NCBI RefSeq assembly: GCF_002910905.1
Contig: NZ_NEUE01000143.1
Span: 1-64,000 of the forward strand
Reading direction: 5' to 3'
Length of the DNA: 64,000 bases
DNA from: Streptomyces sp. SM11
GTDB lineage: Bacteria; Actinomycetota; Actinomycetes; Streptomycetales; Streptomycetaceae
The notes beneath the pieces are model-generated. The model ran no database searches. It was not told where the DNA came from and saw only the letters and a program-made list of their open reading frames with translations. Position numbers and translations under genes: made by a program. Positions 26,251 through 35,462 of the stretch are shown piece after piece (within the stretch, counting starts at the first letter, position 1; each line of letters opens with the position of its first letter).

Positions 26251-28047
26251 CTACTTGTCGGCGGCGGGCTTCTCCGACGCGCCCTTCGCGGCGACCGGCT
26301 TGCGCAGCTGGATGTTCAGCTCGCGCAGGCGGGTCTCGTCCAGCTCGGTCGGGGCGCCCATCATCAGGTCCTGGGCGTTGCCGTTGAGCGGGAAGGCGAT
26401 CGTCTCGCGGATGTTCGGCTCGTCGGCGAGCAGCATCACGATGCGGTCGACGCCCGGGGCGATGCCACCGTGCGGCGGAGCGCCGAGGCGGAACGCGCGG
26501 AGCATGCCCGCGAACTCGTGCTCGACGGTCTCGCGGTCGTAACCGGCGATCTCGAAGGCCTTGAGCATCAGCTCGGGCTCGTGGTTACGGATGGCGCCCG
26601 AGGACAGCTCGATGCCGTTGCAGACGATGTCGTACTGCCAGGCGAGGATGTCCAGCGGGTCCTTCTCCTCCAGGTCGGCCAGGCCGCCCTGGGGCATCGA
26701 GAAGGGGTTGTGCGAGAAATCGATCCTGCCGGTCTCCTCGTCCTTCTCGTACATCGGGAAGTCGACGATCCAGCAGAACCGGAAGACGTCTTCCTCGAAG
26801 TGGCCGGCGCGCTTGGCGGCCTCGACCCGGACCGCCGACATGATCTTGGAGACCTCGTCGAACTCGCCCGCGCCGAAGAAGACGGCGTGGCCCGGGACCA
26901 GCGAGAGGCGCTCGGTGAGCGTCTTGACGTCGGTCTCGGTGAGGAACTTGGCGATCGGACCGGCCAGCGTGCCGTCCTCGCCCACGCGCACCCAGGCCAG
27001 GCCCTTGGCGCCGTGCTCGACGGCGTACTCGCCGAGGCCGTCGAAGAACTTCCGGGACTGGCCCGCGGTGTCCGGGACCGGCAGCGCGCGGACGTGCTTG
27101 CCGGCGAACGCCTTGAACCCGGAGTCGGCGAAGACGTCCGAGATGTCGACGAGCTCCAGCTTGGCGCGCAGGTCCGGCTTGTCGTTGCCGTACTTCAGCA
27201 TCGACTCGCGGAACGGGATGCGCGGGAACGGCGAGGTGACCTCGCGGCCGTTGCCGAACTCGGTGAAGAGCTCGGTCATCAGCTTCTCGATCGGCTGGAA
27301 GACGTCCTCCTGCTCGACGAAGGACATCTCGACGTCGAGCTGGTAGAACTCGCCAGGCGAGCGGTCCGCGCGGGCGTCCTCGTCGCGGAAGCAGGGTGCG
27401 ATCTGGAAGTAGCGGTCGAAGCCCGAGATCATCAGCAGCTGCTTGAACTGCTGCGGGGCCTGCGGCAGCGCGTAGAACTTGCCGGGGTTCAGCCGGGACG
27501 GGACGACGAAGTCACGGGCGCCCTCGGGGGAGGTCGCCGTGAGGATCGGGGTCGCCATCTCGTTGAAGCCGAGGGCCACCATCTTGGAGCGGATGGAGGC
27601 GATCACGGCCGAGCGCAGCAGGATGTTGCGGTGCATACGCTCGCGGCGCAGGTCGAGGAAGCGGTACTCCAGGCGCCGCTCCTCGTTGACGCCGTCCTCG
27701 GTGTTGATCGTGAAGGGCAGCGGGCCGGCCTCGCCGAGCACCTCGACCTCGGTGACCTCGATCTCGATCTCGCCGGTCGGCAGCTCCGGGTTGACGTTGT
27801 CGGCACCACGCGCGGAGACCTTGCCGTCGACCCGGACGACGGTCTCCTTGGTGAGCTTCGCCAGGGCCTCGTTGCCGGGGGTGCCGGGGCGGGCGACGAG
27901 CTGCACCAGACCGTAGTGGTCGCGCAGATCGATGAAGAGGATGCCACCCAGGTCTCGGCGATTGTGCAGCCAGCCGCTCAGCCGGACGTCGGTGCCGACG
28001 TCAGAGGCGCGGAGCTCGCCGCAGGTGTGGGACCTGTACCGATGCAT
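26251..28047 (-). CDS. aspS: Aspartyl-tRNA synthetase
   Basis: 598 aa class IIb synthetase of the bacterial type: N-terminal OB fold ([24 protein letters not shown]), motif 2 region [25 protein letters not shown], the bacterial insertion domain GAD, and motif 3 [15 protein letters not shown] low-complexity Lys/Ala tail ([11 protein letters not shown]) ends the protein. It charges tRNA-Asp; in many actinobacteria AspRS also mischarges tRNA-Asn for amidation by GatCAB, which cannot be decided from this window. It starts [12 protein letters not shown] at 28047 and is followed by the terminator/parS element. Confidence 0.97.
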   Translation of the reverse strand: MHRYRSHTCGELRASDVGTDVRLSGWLHNRRDLGGILFIDLRDHYGLVQLVARPGTPGNEALAKLTKETVVRVDGKVSARGADNVNPELPTGEIEIEVTEVEVLGEAGPLPFTINTEDGVNEERRLEYRFLDLRRERMHRNILLRSAVIASIRSKMVALGFNEMATPILTATSPEGARDFVVPSRLNPGKFYALPQAPQQFKQLLMISGFDRYFQIAPCFRDEDARADRSPGEFYQLDVEMSFVEQEDVFQPIEKLMTELFTEFGNGREVTSPFPRIPFRESMLKYGNDKPDLRAKLELVDISDVFADSGFKAFAGKHVRALPVPDTAGQSRKFFDGLGEYAVEHGAKGLAWVRVGEDGTLAGPIAKFLTETDVKTLTERLSLVPGHAVFFGAGEFDEVSKIMSAVRVEAAKRAGHFEEDVFRFCWIVDFPMYEKDEETGRIDFSHNPFSMPQGGLADLEEKDPLDILAWQYDIVCNGIELSSGAIRNHEPELMLKAFEIAGYDRETVEHEFAGMLRAFRLGAPPHGGIAPGVDRIVMLLADEPNIRETIAFPLNGNAQDLMMGAPTELDETRLRELNIQLRKPVAAKGASEKPAADK

Positions 28048-28214
28048 CGTCGTTCATCCAGTCTTCGCGTTTGGGGGTGGATCGGAGCCTCCCCAGGCTA
28101 CCGCCCGGGACCGGGACGCTTCATTTCCCTTACGTCGCCGTACCCGCCCGGCCGCCCGGGCAGGTGGCGGCCCCTCGGTGGCGTCCGCCGAGCAGACCTT
28201 CCTAAAGTGGGGCA

Positions 28215-30341
28215 ATGCGCACCGAGGAAGTCCTGGCCGCGATCGCGACGGGCCTGTGGCGCTGGGACAACGCAGCCGGCACGGTCACGCTCGACGCGGA
28301 GGCGGCTCGGCTGCTCGGCCTGCCGTCCGGGCCCGGCAGCTACCGGGAAGCCGCGGTGCGCTCCTGTTTCCACCCGGTCGACTGGAACGAGATCTACGGG
28401 GTGGTGAACCTCGCGGTCACCGAGGGCACCCTCGCCGAGGCGCGACTGCGGATCGTGGACGGGCGCGGGCAGGTCCTCCGTACCGTGCGCAGCCGCTCCA
28501 AGCCGGTCCTCCCGCCGGACCGGGACGCCGAGAGCTACGTCCTGTACGGCACGCTCCAGGAGGTCGCCGAGCCGCAGCCCGGCTCCACCGACGCCGCCCA
28601 CACGCCGATCACCGGGGACTGGCGCCGGTCCCGGGAGGCGTTCCTGCTGGACGCCGGGCGCGCGCTGGCCGAGGCCCGGTCCACCGCGGAGGTGCTGCGG
28701 GTCGCCGGATCGCTGTCCATGCCCGGCTTCTCCCCGGACGGCCTCGCGGTCTTCGGCTCCGCCGGGGAGCGGCTGACGATCATCGGGCACCACGGGCACA
28801 GCACGGGGGACGAGGAGCCCTTCACCGACATGCCCCTGGAGACCGACTACCCGGCCGCCGAGGTCGTCCGCACCGGCCGCGCGATCTACCTCCCCTCCCC
28901 CGAGGAGTACCGCCGCCGGTACCCGGCCACCTGGCCGCTCGCCCGGCGCTTCGGACGGCAGTCCTGGGCCTTCCTGCCCCTGGTGTCCGCCGGCCGCACG
29001 ATGGGCGCCTGGATGGCCGGGTTCCGGCATCCGGTGGGGTTCTCCCCGGACGAGCGCGCGGTGCTCTCGACGGTCGCCCGGATGCTCGCCCAGGCCCTGG
29101 CCCGTGCCGGGGTGGCCGAGACGGAACGTGAGCTGTCGCTCGGGCTCCAGCGCTCGATGATGCCGACCCTGGGCCCGGACATCCCCGGCATGACGGTGGC
29201 CGCGCGGTACGTGCCGACCGGTGGCGGGCTCCAGGTGGGCGGCGACTGGTACGACATGATCCCGCTGCCCAACGGCCGCATCGCCCTGGTCATCGGCGAC
29301 GTCCAGGGCCACGACGTACGGGCCGCCGGGCTGATGGGCCAGCTCCGCATCGCCCTGCGTGCCTACGCCTCCGAGGGGCACCGCCCGGACGCGGTGCTCT
29401 CCCGGGCCTCGCGCTTCCTGTCCGGGCTCACCGACGCGTACGAGAGCGTCGAGGGCGACGCGGAGCCGCCGGCGCCGCGCTTCGCGACCTGCCTGTACGC
29501 GGAAGTGAACCCGGAGAACGGGACCCTGGACATCGCCCGCGCGGGCCACCCCGACCCGGTGGTCATCAGCGCCGACGGGACCGCGGTGATCCGGCAGACG
29601 GCCGGCGGGCTGCCGCTCGGAATCGAGACGGACTCCGACTACCCCACCACCCGCGTGGTCCTGGAGCCCGGCGAGACGATCATGCTGTGCACGGACGGCC
29701 TCATCGAGACCGGCGGGCACGACATGGCCACCGGCTGGACCCGGCTGCGCCCCGTCCTGGAGGAGCCCGCCGAGGACCTGGAACAGTTGGCCGACGCCCT
29801 GGTCCAGGCCGTTCACGGGCCGACCTCGCACTACACGACGGGGCCGCTCGCGGACCGGCGGGAGGACGACATCGCGGTCCTGGTGCTGCGGCGCGAGAGC
29901 ACCCCCGCACGGAAGACGCCGCCGCGCCGCAGCGTCCTGACCATCGCGCAGGCCGAACCCGAGCGGGTCTCGGTCGGCCGCCAGCTCGTACGCGAGCTGC
30001 TGCACGACTGGATCGATCCCGAGCAGGTCGACTCGGCGGTCCTGATGCTCTCCGAGATGGCCACCAACGTGCTCGTCCACACGGACGGGGACGCGCTGAT
30101 GGTGGCGGAGGTCTCCGGTGAGCAGGGAGAGCGGCGGCTGCGCGTCGAGGTCGCCGACGCCAGTGACGAGCTGCCGCACAAGCGGCGGCCGGGCGAGATG
30201 GCGTCCAGCGGGCGGGGGCTGGTGCTGATGGAGATGCTGGCGGACGCGTGGGGGGTGGATCCGCGCGGGGAGGGGAAGTCGATCTGGTTCGAGCTGTACG
30301 AGTCGGCGGAGCCGGGGGAGTTGACGGAGGCCGCGTCCTGA
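28215..30341 (+). CDS. SpoIIE-type PP2C phosphatase with PAS, GAF and HATPase domains
   Basis: 708 aa. Domain order: PAS-like (about 10-125), GAF-like (about 150-310, FLPLVSAGRTMGAWMAGF), SpoIIE/PP2C phosphatase (about 320-530; VGGDWYDMIPLPNGRIALVIGDVQGHD and ARAGHPDPVVI carry the metal-binding aspartates), and a C-terminal anti-sigma-type HATPase (about 570-700; ATNVLVHTDGDALMV, SSGRGLVLMEMLADAWGV). Such proteins dephosphorylate anti-anti-sigma factors and may also rephosphorylate them through the ATPase domain, controlling SigB-like sigma factors. ATG 28215 is supported by position; a GGGGCA precedes it. It is divergent from aspS. Confidence 0.9.
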   Translation: MRTEEVLAAIATGLWRWDNAAGTVTLDAEAARLLGLPSGPGSYREAAVRSCFHPVDWNEIYGVVNLAVTEGTLAEARLRIVDGRGQVLRTVRSRSKPVLPPDRDAESYVLYGTLQEVAEPQPGSTDAAHTPITGDWRRSREAFLLDAGRALAEARSTAEVLRVAGSLSMPGFSPDGLAVFGSAGERLTIIGHHGHSTGDEEPFTDMPLETDYPAAEVVRTGRAIYLPSPEEYRRRYPATWPLARRFGRQSWAFLPLVSAGRTMGAWMAGFRHPVGFSPDERAVLSTVARMLAQALARAGVAETERELSLGLQRSMMPTLGPDIPGMTVAARYVPTGGGLQVGGDWYDMIPLPNGRIALVIGDVQGHDVRAAGLMGQLRIALRAYASEGHRPDAVLSRASRFLSGLTDAYESVEGDAEPPAPRFATCLYAEVNPENGTLDIARAGHPDPVVISADGTAVIRQTAGGLPLGIETDSDYPTTRVVLEPGETIMLCTDGLIETGGHDMATGWTRLRPVLEEPAEDLEQLADALVQAVHGPTSHYTTGPLADRREDDIAVLVLRRESTPARKTPPRRSVLTIAQAEPERVSVGRQLVRELLHDWIDPEQVDSAVLMLSEMATNVLVHTDGDALMVAEVSGEQGERRLRVEVADASDELPHKRRPGEMASSGRGLVLMEMLADAWGVDPRGEGKSIWFELYESAEPGELTEAAS

Positions 30342-30420
30342 CGCCGCGTCCCTCGTGCCCTTGCCCTCGCGGCCCTGGCCCTCGTGCCCCCGGCCTCCGG
30401 AGCGCTCGGGCCCACCCCCG

Positions 30421-30530
30421 CAACGGTCCGTCCTCAAACGCCGGACGGGCCGGGTTCACCGCCGGACGGGCCGGGGTGGCTGCCGGGCGGGCCGGGATCG
30501 CCGGGATCACCGCCGGATGGCCCAGAAGGT
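30421..30530. repeat. G+C-rich reiterated element forming the end of the AI-2E gene
   Basis: CCTCAAACGCCGGACGGGC and further copies or partial copies of GCCGGACGGGCCGGG are reiterated about every 27 bp. The AI-2E stop codon lies inside the first copy and the repeats encode a Gly/Pro/Ser tail. A GTCCG/CGGAC stem in the first copy may act as terminator for the convergent SpoIIE gene. Similar words after genes are, from memory, frequent in streptomycete genomes. Confidence 0.55.
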
Positions 30531-31570
30531 GTCCCGAACCCGTTTCGCAGCTCGCCCAGGACGCCGAAGGCCGCCGCGCACAGGGGTACCGCCAGCAGCA
30601 TGCCGAGCAGGCCCGCCACGCTCGCTCCCGCCGTCAGCGCGACCATGATCATGGCGGGGTGCATCTGGACCGTACGGCTCTGGATCATCGGCTGGAGCAC
30701 ATGCCCCTCCAGCACCTGGACCGCGAGCACCACCCCCAGGGCCCACAGGGCGATCACCAGCCCCCGGTCGGCCAGCGCGACCAGCACCGCCACCGCGCCG
30801 GAGAGGAACGCCCCGAGGTACGGGATGTACGCGCCGACGAACACCAGCGCGCCGAGCCCCACCGCGCCGGGAACGTCCAGGATCAGCAGGCCCACCGTGA
30901 TGCACACGGCGTCGATCAGGGCGATGAACGTGGTGCCGCGCATGAAGCCCTCGACGGCCTCGAACGCCCGGCGCCCCATGGCCTCCACCAGGTCACCGGT
31001 GCCGCGCGGGGCCACCGAGTGGGCCAGGTTCACCGCCCGGTCCGAGTCGCGCAGGAAGAAGAAGGTCAGCAGCAGGGCCAGCACGCTGGTCGCCACCAGC
31101 GAACCGATCAGGCTGATGCCGCTGAGCAGACCGCCCGCCGCGCTCGCCCCGAACTTCTCGACCAGGTTCTTCGCGTTGTCGGCCAGGTCGTCGACGTCCG
31201 TGGCCCCGGCGATGTCCAGATGGTCCACGACCCACTGGCCGGCGTCCCTCAGCGAGTCGACGATCTGGTCGCCGGTGTCGACGAGGGCGGTGACGACGAT
31301 GTACCCGGCGCCCCCGACCACCGCGACGAGGGCCGCGCAGGTCAGCCCCGCGGCCAGCGACCGGTTGAACCTGCGGGCGATCAGCCACCGGTGAACGGGG
31401 CCGAGCAGCGCGGTGCCGAGCAGGGCGAGCAGCACCGGGGTGACCGCGGTCTTCAGGGCGACGACCAGCCAGATCGCGACGGCGGCGACGCCCACGACGA
31501 GCAGGACGACACCGCACCAGGCAGCCGCGCGGCGGGCACGCTCGGGAAGGAGGGGCTGGGGTGCGGGCAC
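30434..31570 (-). CDS. AI-2E family (DUF20/YdiK-type) membrane protein
   Basis: 378 aa with about eight membrane helices: AAAWCGVVLLVVGVAAVAIW near the N-terminus, AALVAVVGGAGYIVVTAL, then a large polar loop (DQIVDSLRDAGQWVVDHLD) and the C-terminal set including FIALIDAVCITVGLLILDVPGAVGLGALVFVGAYIPYLGAFLSG, the conserved family core. AI-2E proteins are putative exporters, some acting as Na+/H+ antiporters; substrate not known here. The last 30 residues are a Gly/Pro/Ser repeat derived from a reiterated DNA element. Confidence 0.9.
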   Translation of the reverse strand: MPAPQPLLPERARRAAAWCGVVLLVVGVAAVAIWLVVALKTAVTPVLLALLGTALLGPVHRWLIARRFNRSLAAGLTCAALVAVVGGAGYIVVTALVDTGDQIVDSLRDAGQWVVDHLDIAGATDVDDLADNAKNLVEKFGASAAGGLLSGISLIGSLVATSVLALLLTFFFLRDSDRAVNLAHSVAPRGTGDLVEAMGRRAFEAVEGFMRGTTFIALIDAVCITVGLLILDVPGAVGLGALVFVGAYIPYLGAFLSGAVAVLVALADRGLVIALWALGVVLAVQVLEGHVLQPMIQSRTVQMHPAMIMVALTAGASVAGLLGMLLAVPLCAAAFGVLGELRNGFGTPSGPSGGDPGDPGPPGSHPGPSGGEPGPSGV

Positions 31571-31610
31571 CCTCCCACCCGATCACGGTGTGCGGCGGCT
31601 GTCGCGCCCA

Positions 31611-31653
31611 CCGCCCCGTACGGGTGACGGAGCGTCACACCGTACGGGGGCGG
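31611..31653 (-). terminator. Hairpin after the pirin gene
   Basis: Arms of about 18 bases (31611-31628 and 31634-31653) pair with a few mismatches or bulges around a 5-nt loop, including the perfect core CCCCGTACGG / CCGTACGGGG. No T-run is present. Confidence 0.55.
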
Positions 31654-31703
31654 CACGGTCCGGGGCCCGCCGGGCCGTCACCTGTGGCGAACGGCGAGAG
31701 GCG

Positions 31704-32660
31704 TCACATGCCGTGGACCGCGGGGACCGTTCCCAGGCGGCCGGCCTGGAAGTCCTCGAAGGCCTGCTTCAGCTCGGCCTGACTGTTCATCACGAACGGT
31801 CCGTAGTGCGCCATCGGCTCCCGGATCGGGCGACCGCCGAGGAGGACGACCTCCAGGTCCGGGGTGTTGCCGTCCTGCCGTTCGTCCGCGCGGACGGTCA
31901 GCGAGCCACCGGCCCCGAACACCGCGGTCTGGCCCGTCGTGACGGGGCGGCGCTCCGCGCCGACCGTGCCGCGGCCGGCCAGGACGTACGCGAGGCCGTT
32001 GAAGTCCTCGCGCCAGGGCAGCGTCACCTCGGCGCCGGGCCGCACGGTGGCGTGGATCATCGAGATCGGGGTGTGGGTGATGCCGGGGCCCTGGTGGCCG
32101 TCGAGCTCACCGGCGATGACCCGGAGCAGCGCGCCGCCGTCGGGGGAGGCCAGGAGCTGGACCTCGCCGCCACGGATGTCCTGGTAGCGCGGGGCCATCA
32201 TCTTGTCCGACTTGGGCAGGTTCACCCAGAGCTGGAGGCCGTGGAAGAGCCCGCCGGACACGACCAGCGACTCCGGCGGGGCCTCGATGTGCAGCAGGCC
32301 CGAGCCGGCGGTCATCCACTGGGTGTCACCGTTCTCGATGGTGCCGCCGCCACCGTTGGAGTCCTGGTGGACGAAGGTCCCGTCGATCAGGTACGTGACG
32401 GTCTCGAAGCCGCGGTGCGGGTGCCAGGGGGTGCCCTTCGGCTCGCCGGCGGCGTACTCCACCTCACCCATCTGGTCCATCATGATGAACGGGTCGAGGT
32501 GCCGGTAGTTGATCCCGGCGAACGCTCGGCGGACGGGGAAGCCCTCACCCTCGAATCCGCTCGGCGCGGTCGTGACGGCGAGCACGGGACGGGCCGCGGC
32601 GTCACCCGAAGCGGCGACCTTGGGCAGGGTCAGCGAGCTGTCGACGGTCACTGCGGGCAT
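31704..32660 (-). CDS. Pirin family cupin protein
   Basis: 318 aa bicupin. The N-terminal cupin carries the metal-ligand motif HPHRGFETVTYLIDG and NGGGGTIENGDTQWMTAGSG, and the pirin-typical HLDPFIMMDQMGEVEY and GLLHIEAPPESL. Bacterial pirins bind iron; some show quercetinase activity and some interact with metabolic enzymes. The start ATG 32660 has GGAGGT seven bases upstream; a GTG nine bases earlier overlaps that site and is rejected. A candidate operator lies 33 bp upstream, shared with the luciferase-like gene at 5.8 kb, which suggests common redox or xenobiotic control. Confidence 0.92.
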   Translation of the reverse strand: MPAVTVDSSLTLPKVAASGDAAARPVLAVTTAPSGFEGEGFPVRRAFAGINYRHLDPFIMMDQMGEVEYAAGEPKGTPWHPHRGFETVTYLIDGTFVHQDSNGGGGTIENGDTQWMTAGSGLLHIEAPPESLVVSGGLFHGLQLWVNLPKSDKMMAPRYQDIRGGEVQLLASPDGGALLRVIAGELDGHQGPGITHTPISMIHATVRPGAEVTLPWREDFNGLAYVLAGRGTVGAERRPVTTGQTAVFGAGGSLTVRADERQDGNTPDLEVVLLGGRPIREPMAHYGPFVMNSQAELKQAFEDFQAGRLGTVPAVHGM

Positions 32661-32693
32661 GGAAGCCACCTCCGGGTGAGTGTTCTGGAATCA

Positions 32694-32712
32694 ATTTAGT
32701 TGAACAGTGAAC
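32694..32712 (-). promoter_or_regulatory. Candidate operator of the pirin gene
   Basis: On the minus strand GTTCACTGTTCAACTAAAT, 16 of 19 identical with 5731-5749 in front of the luciferase-like gene. Confidence 0.5.
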
Positions 32713-32778
32713 ATCCTGCAAGGTGTCCCGCATTCCCGGGCGGCCGCGCCAGCGGGCCCGCCCGGGACCCGGGCAGCG

Positions 32779-32810
32779 AAAAGGGCCCGCGCCACTCCTG
32801 GCACGGACCC
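32779..32810 (-). terminator. Intrinsic terminator of the SseB-like gene
   Basis: On the minus strand a 12-bp stem with two G-U pairs (32799-32810 with 32783-32794), a 4-nt loop GGAG and then TTTT, 50 bp past the stop codon. Confidence 0.8.
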
Positions 32811-32859
32811 TCACCCGAACTATGAAACCGCAGGTCAGCGACCCACTAAAACGGCACGC

Positions 32860-33345
32860 CTACCCGTACATACGGCGCATCGCGAAGTCGACCATCTGCT
32901 CGACGGCCTTGGCGTCGAAGACCATCCGGTGATCACCCTCCATGTCCAGGACGAAGCCGTAGCCCGTCGGCAGCAGGTCGATCACCTCGGCCCCGGTGAT
33001 CACGAAGTACTTGGACTCCTTGCCCGCGTACCGCCGCAGCTCCTTGAGTGTGGTGAACATCGGGATCACCGGCTGCTGCGTGTTGTGCAGCGCCAGGAAT
33101 CCGGGGTTGTCGCCGCGCGGGCAGTAGACCTTCGACGTCGCGAAGATCTGCTGGAAGTCCTCGGCGGAGAGGGAGCCGGTGGTGAAGGCCCGTACCGCGT
33201 CGGCCAGGGAGGGCGGCGACGGTTCGGGATACAGCGGCTGCTCCCCGTAGCCGCCGCCCATCTGACCCATCTGGCCCATCTGACCCATCTGGCCCATCTG
33301 GCCCATCTGCTGCTGAGCACCAGGGTTCTGGTCGTAGCCGTACAT
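32860..33345 (-). CDS. SseB-like N-terminal domain protein with Met-Gly-Gln repeats
   Basis: 161 aa. The N-terminus MYGYDQNPGAQQ runs into five consecutive Met-Gly-Gln repeats (9-bp tandem units on the DNA at about 33258-33308). The rest is an SseB N-terminal-type domain: SLADAVRAFTTGSLSAEDFQQIFATSKVYCPRG, NTQQPVIPMFTTLKELRRYAG, VITGAEVIDLLPTGYGFVLDMEGDHRMVF. Function unknown; in other actinobacteria the fold is common in secretion- or stress-linked proteins. No good ribosome site precedes ATG 33345; a GTG or ATG start at 33369 is possible. Confidence 0.8.
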   Translation of the reverse strand: MYGYDQNPGAQQQMGQMGQMGQMGQMGQMGGGYGEQPLYPEPSPPSLADAVRAFTTGSLSAEDFQQIFATSKVYCPRGDNPGFLALHNTQQPVIPMFTTLKELRRYAGKESKYFVITGAEVIDLLPTGYGFVLDMEGDHRMVFDAKAVEQMVDFAMRRMYG

Positions 33346-33384
33346 GCTGCAAAGAGTAATCGGACACATCTACGGCTTGAGGGG

Positions 33385-33421
33385 TTGCGCCTTATTACTG
33401 ACGGGTAGCATCATCGTAGAG
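33385..33421 (+). promoter_or_regulatory. Possible promoter/TetR-type site before the acyl-CoA dehydrogenase
   Basis: TTGCGC (33385-33390), TTACTGACGGGTAGC (33393-33407) and TAGCAT (33406-33411) cluster about 100 bp upstream of the start. TTAC...GTA(A/G) resembles operators of TetR-type fatty-acid regulators, but the fit is partial and the -35/-10 spacing (15 bp) is short. Confidence 0.3.
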
Positions 33422-33512
33422 GTCAGCTGATAGACCTACGCCTGCCTGTCGCCCGACCCGCATCACTCCCCGGGGCGCTGTGCGCCACTGCTATTGATTA
33501 CGGAGCCTTCCC

Positions 33513-35339
33513 ATGGGGCACTACAAGTCGAATCTCCGCGACATCGAGTTCAACCTCTTCGAGGTCCTCGGGCGCGACAAGGTGTACGGCACCGGTCCGT
33601 TCGGTGAGATGGACGTCGACACCGCGAAGAGCATCCTGGACGAGATCGCGCGCCTCGCGGAGAACGAGCTCGCCGACTCCTACGCCGACGCCGACCGCAA
33701 CCCGCCGGTCTACGACCCGGAGACGAAGACCGCCCCGGTCCCGGCGAGCTTCAAGAAGTCGTACCAGGCCTTCATGGACTCCGAGTACTGGCGCCTGGGC
33801 CTCCCCGAGGAGATCGGCGGCACCACCTCCCCCCGTTCCTTGATCTGGGGCTACGCGGAGCTGCTGCTCGGCTCGAACCCGGCCGTGTGGATGTACTCCT
33901 CCGGCCCGGCGTTCGCCGGCATCCTCTTCGACGAGGGCAACGACGAGCAGAAGAAGATCGCGGAGATCGCCGTCGAGAAGCAGTGGGGCTCGACGATGGT
34001 GCTGACCGAGCCGGACGCCGGCTCGGACGTCGGCGCCGGCCGGACGAAGGCCGTGCAGCAGGACGACGGCTCCTGGCACATCGAGGGTGTGAAGCGCTTC
34101 ATCACCTCGGGCGAGCACGACATGTCCGAGAACATCCTCCACTACGTGCTGGCCCGCCCCGAGGGCGCCGGACCCGGCACCAAGGGCCTCTCGCTCTTCC
34201 TGGTCCCGAAGTTCCACTTCGACTGGACCACCGGCGAGCTGGGCGAGCGCAACGGCGCGTACGCGACGAACGTCGAGCACAAGATGGGCCTCAAGGCCTC
34301 CAACACCTGCGAGATGACGTTCGGCGACCAGCACCCCGCCAAGGGCTGGCTGATCGGCGACAAGCACGACGGCATCCGCCAGATGTTCCGCATCATCGAG
34401 TTCGCCCGCATGATGGTCGGCACGAAGGCCATCGCCGCCCTCTCCGCCGGCTACCTGAACGCCCTGGAGTACGCCAAGGAGCGCGTCCAGGGTCCGGACC
34501 TGGCGAACTTCATGGACAAGACGGCCCCCAAGGTCACCATCACGCACCACCCCGACGTGCGCCGCTCGCTCATGACGCAGAAGGCGTACGCCGAGGGCAT
34601 GCGCTCCCTCGTGCTGTACACCGCCTCCGTCCAGGACGCGATCCAGGAGCAGGAGGCCGCGGGCGAGGACGCCAAGGCGCTCAACGGCCTCAACGACCTG
34701 CTGCTGCCGATCGTGAAGGGCTACGGCTCCGAGAAGTCCTACGAGCAGCTCGCGCAGTCGCTCCAGACCTTCGGCGGCTCCGGATACCTCCAGGAGTACC
34801 CGGTCGAGCAGTACATCCGGGACGCCAAGATCGACACCCTCTACGAGGGAACCACCGCGATCCAGGGCCAGGACTTCTTCTTCCGGAAGATCGTCCGCGA
34901 CCAGGGCGCCTCGCTCAACACGCTCTCCGAGGAGATCAAGAAGTTCCTCGCGGGAGCCCAGGGCAACGAGGAGCTGGCCCCCGCGCTGGACTCGCTCGCC
35001 ACCGCCGCCGTGGACCTGGAGGCGATCGTCGGCACGATGATCACCGACCTCACCGCCACCGGCGAGGACGTCAAGAACATCTACAAGGTCGGGCTCAACA
35101 CCACCCGCCTGCTGATGGCCTCCGGCGATGTCGTCGTCGGCTACCTGCTGCTCAAGGGCGCGGCCGTGGCGGCCGAGAAGCTGCCGACCGCCTCCGCCAA
35201 GGACGTCTCCTTCTACCAGGGCAAGATCGCCGCCGCGAAGTTCTTCGCCGCGAACGTCCTGCCGGGCGTCTCCACCGAGCGCGCGCTCGCCGAGTCGATC
35301 GACAACTCGCTGATGGAGCTGGACGAGGCCGTGTTCTAG
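33513..35339 (+). CDS. Acyl-CoA dehydrogenase (long FadE type)
   Basis: 608 aa, about 200 residues longer than short-chain dehydrogenases, as in the FadE5-like actinobacterial group. Flavin/substrate-binding stretches are [20 protein letters not shown] and [15 protein letters not shown]; the C-terminal part has [39 protein letters not shown], where the FAD-contact QTFGGSG and the YEGTT motif are intact, followed by an extra helical domain. It should catalyse FAD-dependent alpha,beta-dehydrogenation of acyl-CoA in fatty acid oxidation. ATG 33513 is preceded by ACGGAG. Confidence 0.94.
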   Translation: MGHYKSNLRDIEFNLFEVLGRDKVYGTGPFGEMDVDTAKSILDEIARLAENELADSYADADRNPPVYDPETKTAPVPASFKKSYQAFMDSEYWRLGLPEEIGGTTSPRSLIWGYAELLLGSNPAVWMYSSGPAFAGILFDEGNDEQKKIAEIAVEKQWGSTMVLTEPDAGSDVGAGRTKAVQQDDGSWHIEGVKRFITSGEHDMSENILHYVLARPEGAGPGTKGLSLFLVPKFHFDWTTGELGERNGAYATNVEHKMGLKASNTCEMTFGDQHPAKGWLIGDKHDGIRQMFRIIEFARMMVGTKAIAALSAGYLNALEYAKERVQGPDLANFMDKTAPKVTITHHPDVRRSLMTQKAYAEGMRSLVLYTASVQDAIQEQEAAGEDAKALNGLNDLLLPIVKGYGSEKSYEQLAQSLQTFGGSGYLQEYPVEQYIRDAKIDTLYEGTTAIQGQDFFFRKIVRDQGASLNTLSEEIKKFLAGAQGNEELAPALDSLATAAVDLEAIVGTMITDLTATGEDVKNIYKVGLNTTRLLMASGDVVVGYLLLKGAAVAAEKLPTASAKDVSFYQGKIAAAKFFAANVLPGVSTERALAESIDNSLMELDEAVF

Positions 35340-35370
35340 GACCTCGCACCTCGTCCGTACGTCAACCAGT

Positions 35371-35401
35371 GCCGCCATCCGGAATTCGTTCGGGTGGCGG
35401 C
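35371..35401 (+). terminator. Terminator of the acyl-CoA dehydrogenase gene
   Basis: GCCGCCATCCG and CGGGTGGCGGC form an 11-bp stem with one G-U pair and a 9-nt loop, 31 bp after the stop codon. Confidence 0.65.
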
Positions 35402-35462
35402 GCTGTCGTATCAGCTGGGTACGCTGAGTGCACGGCCCATAATCCCGTCCATGGGAGGAACC

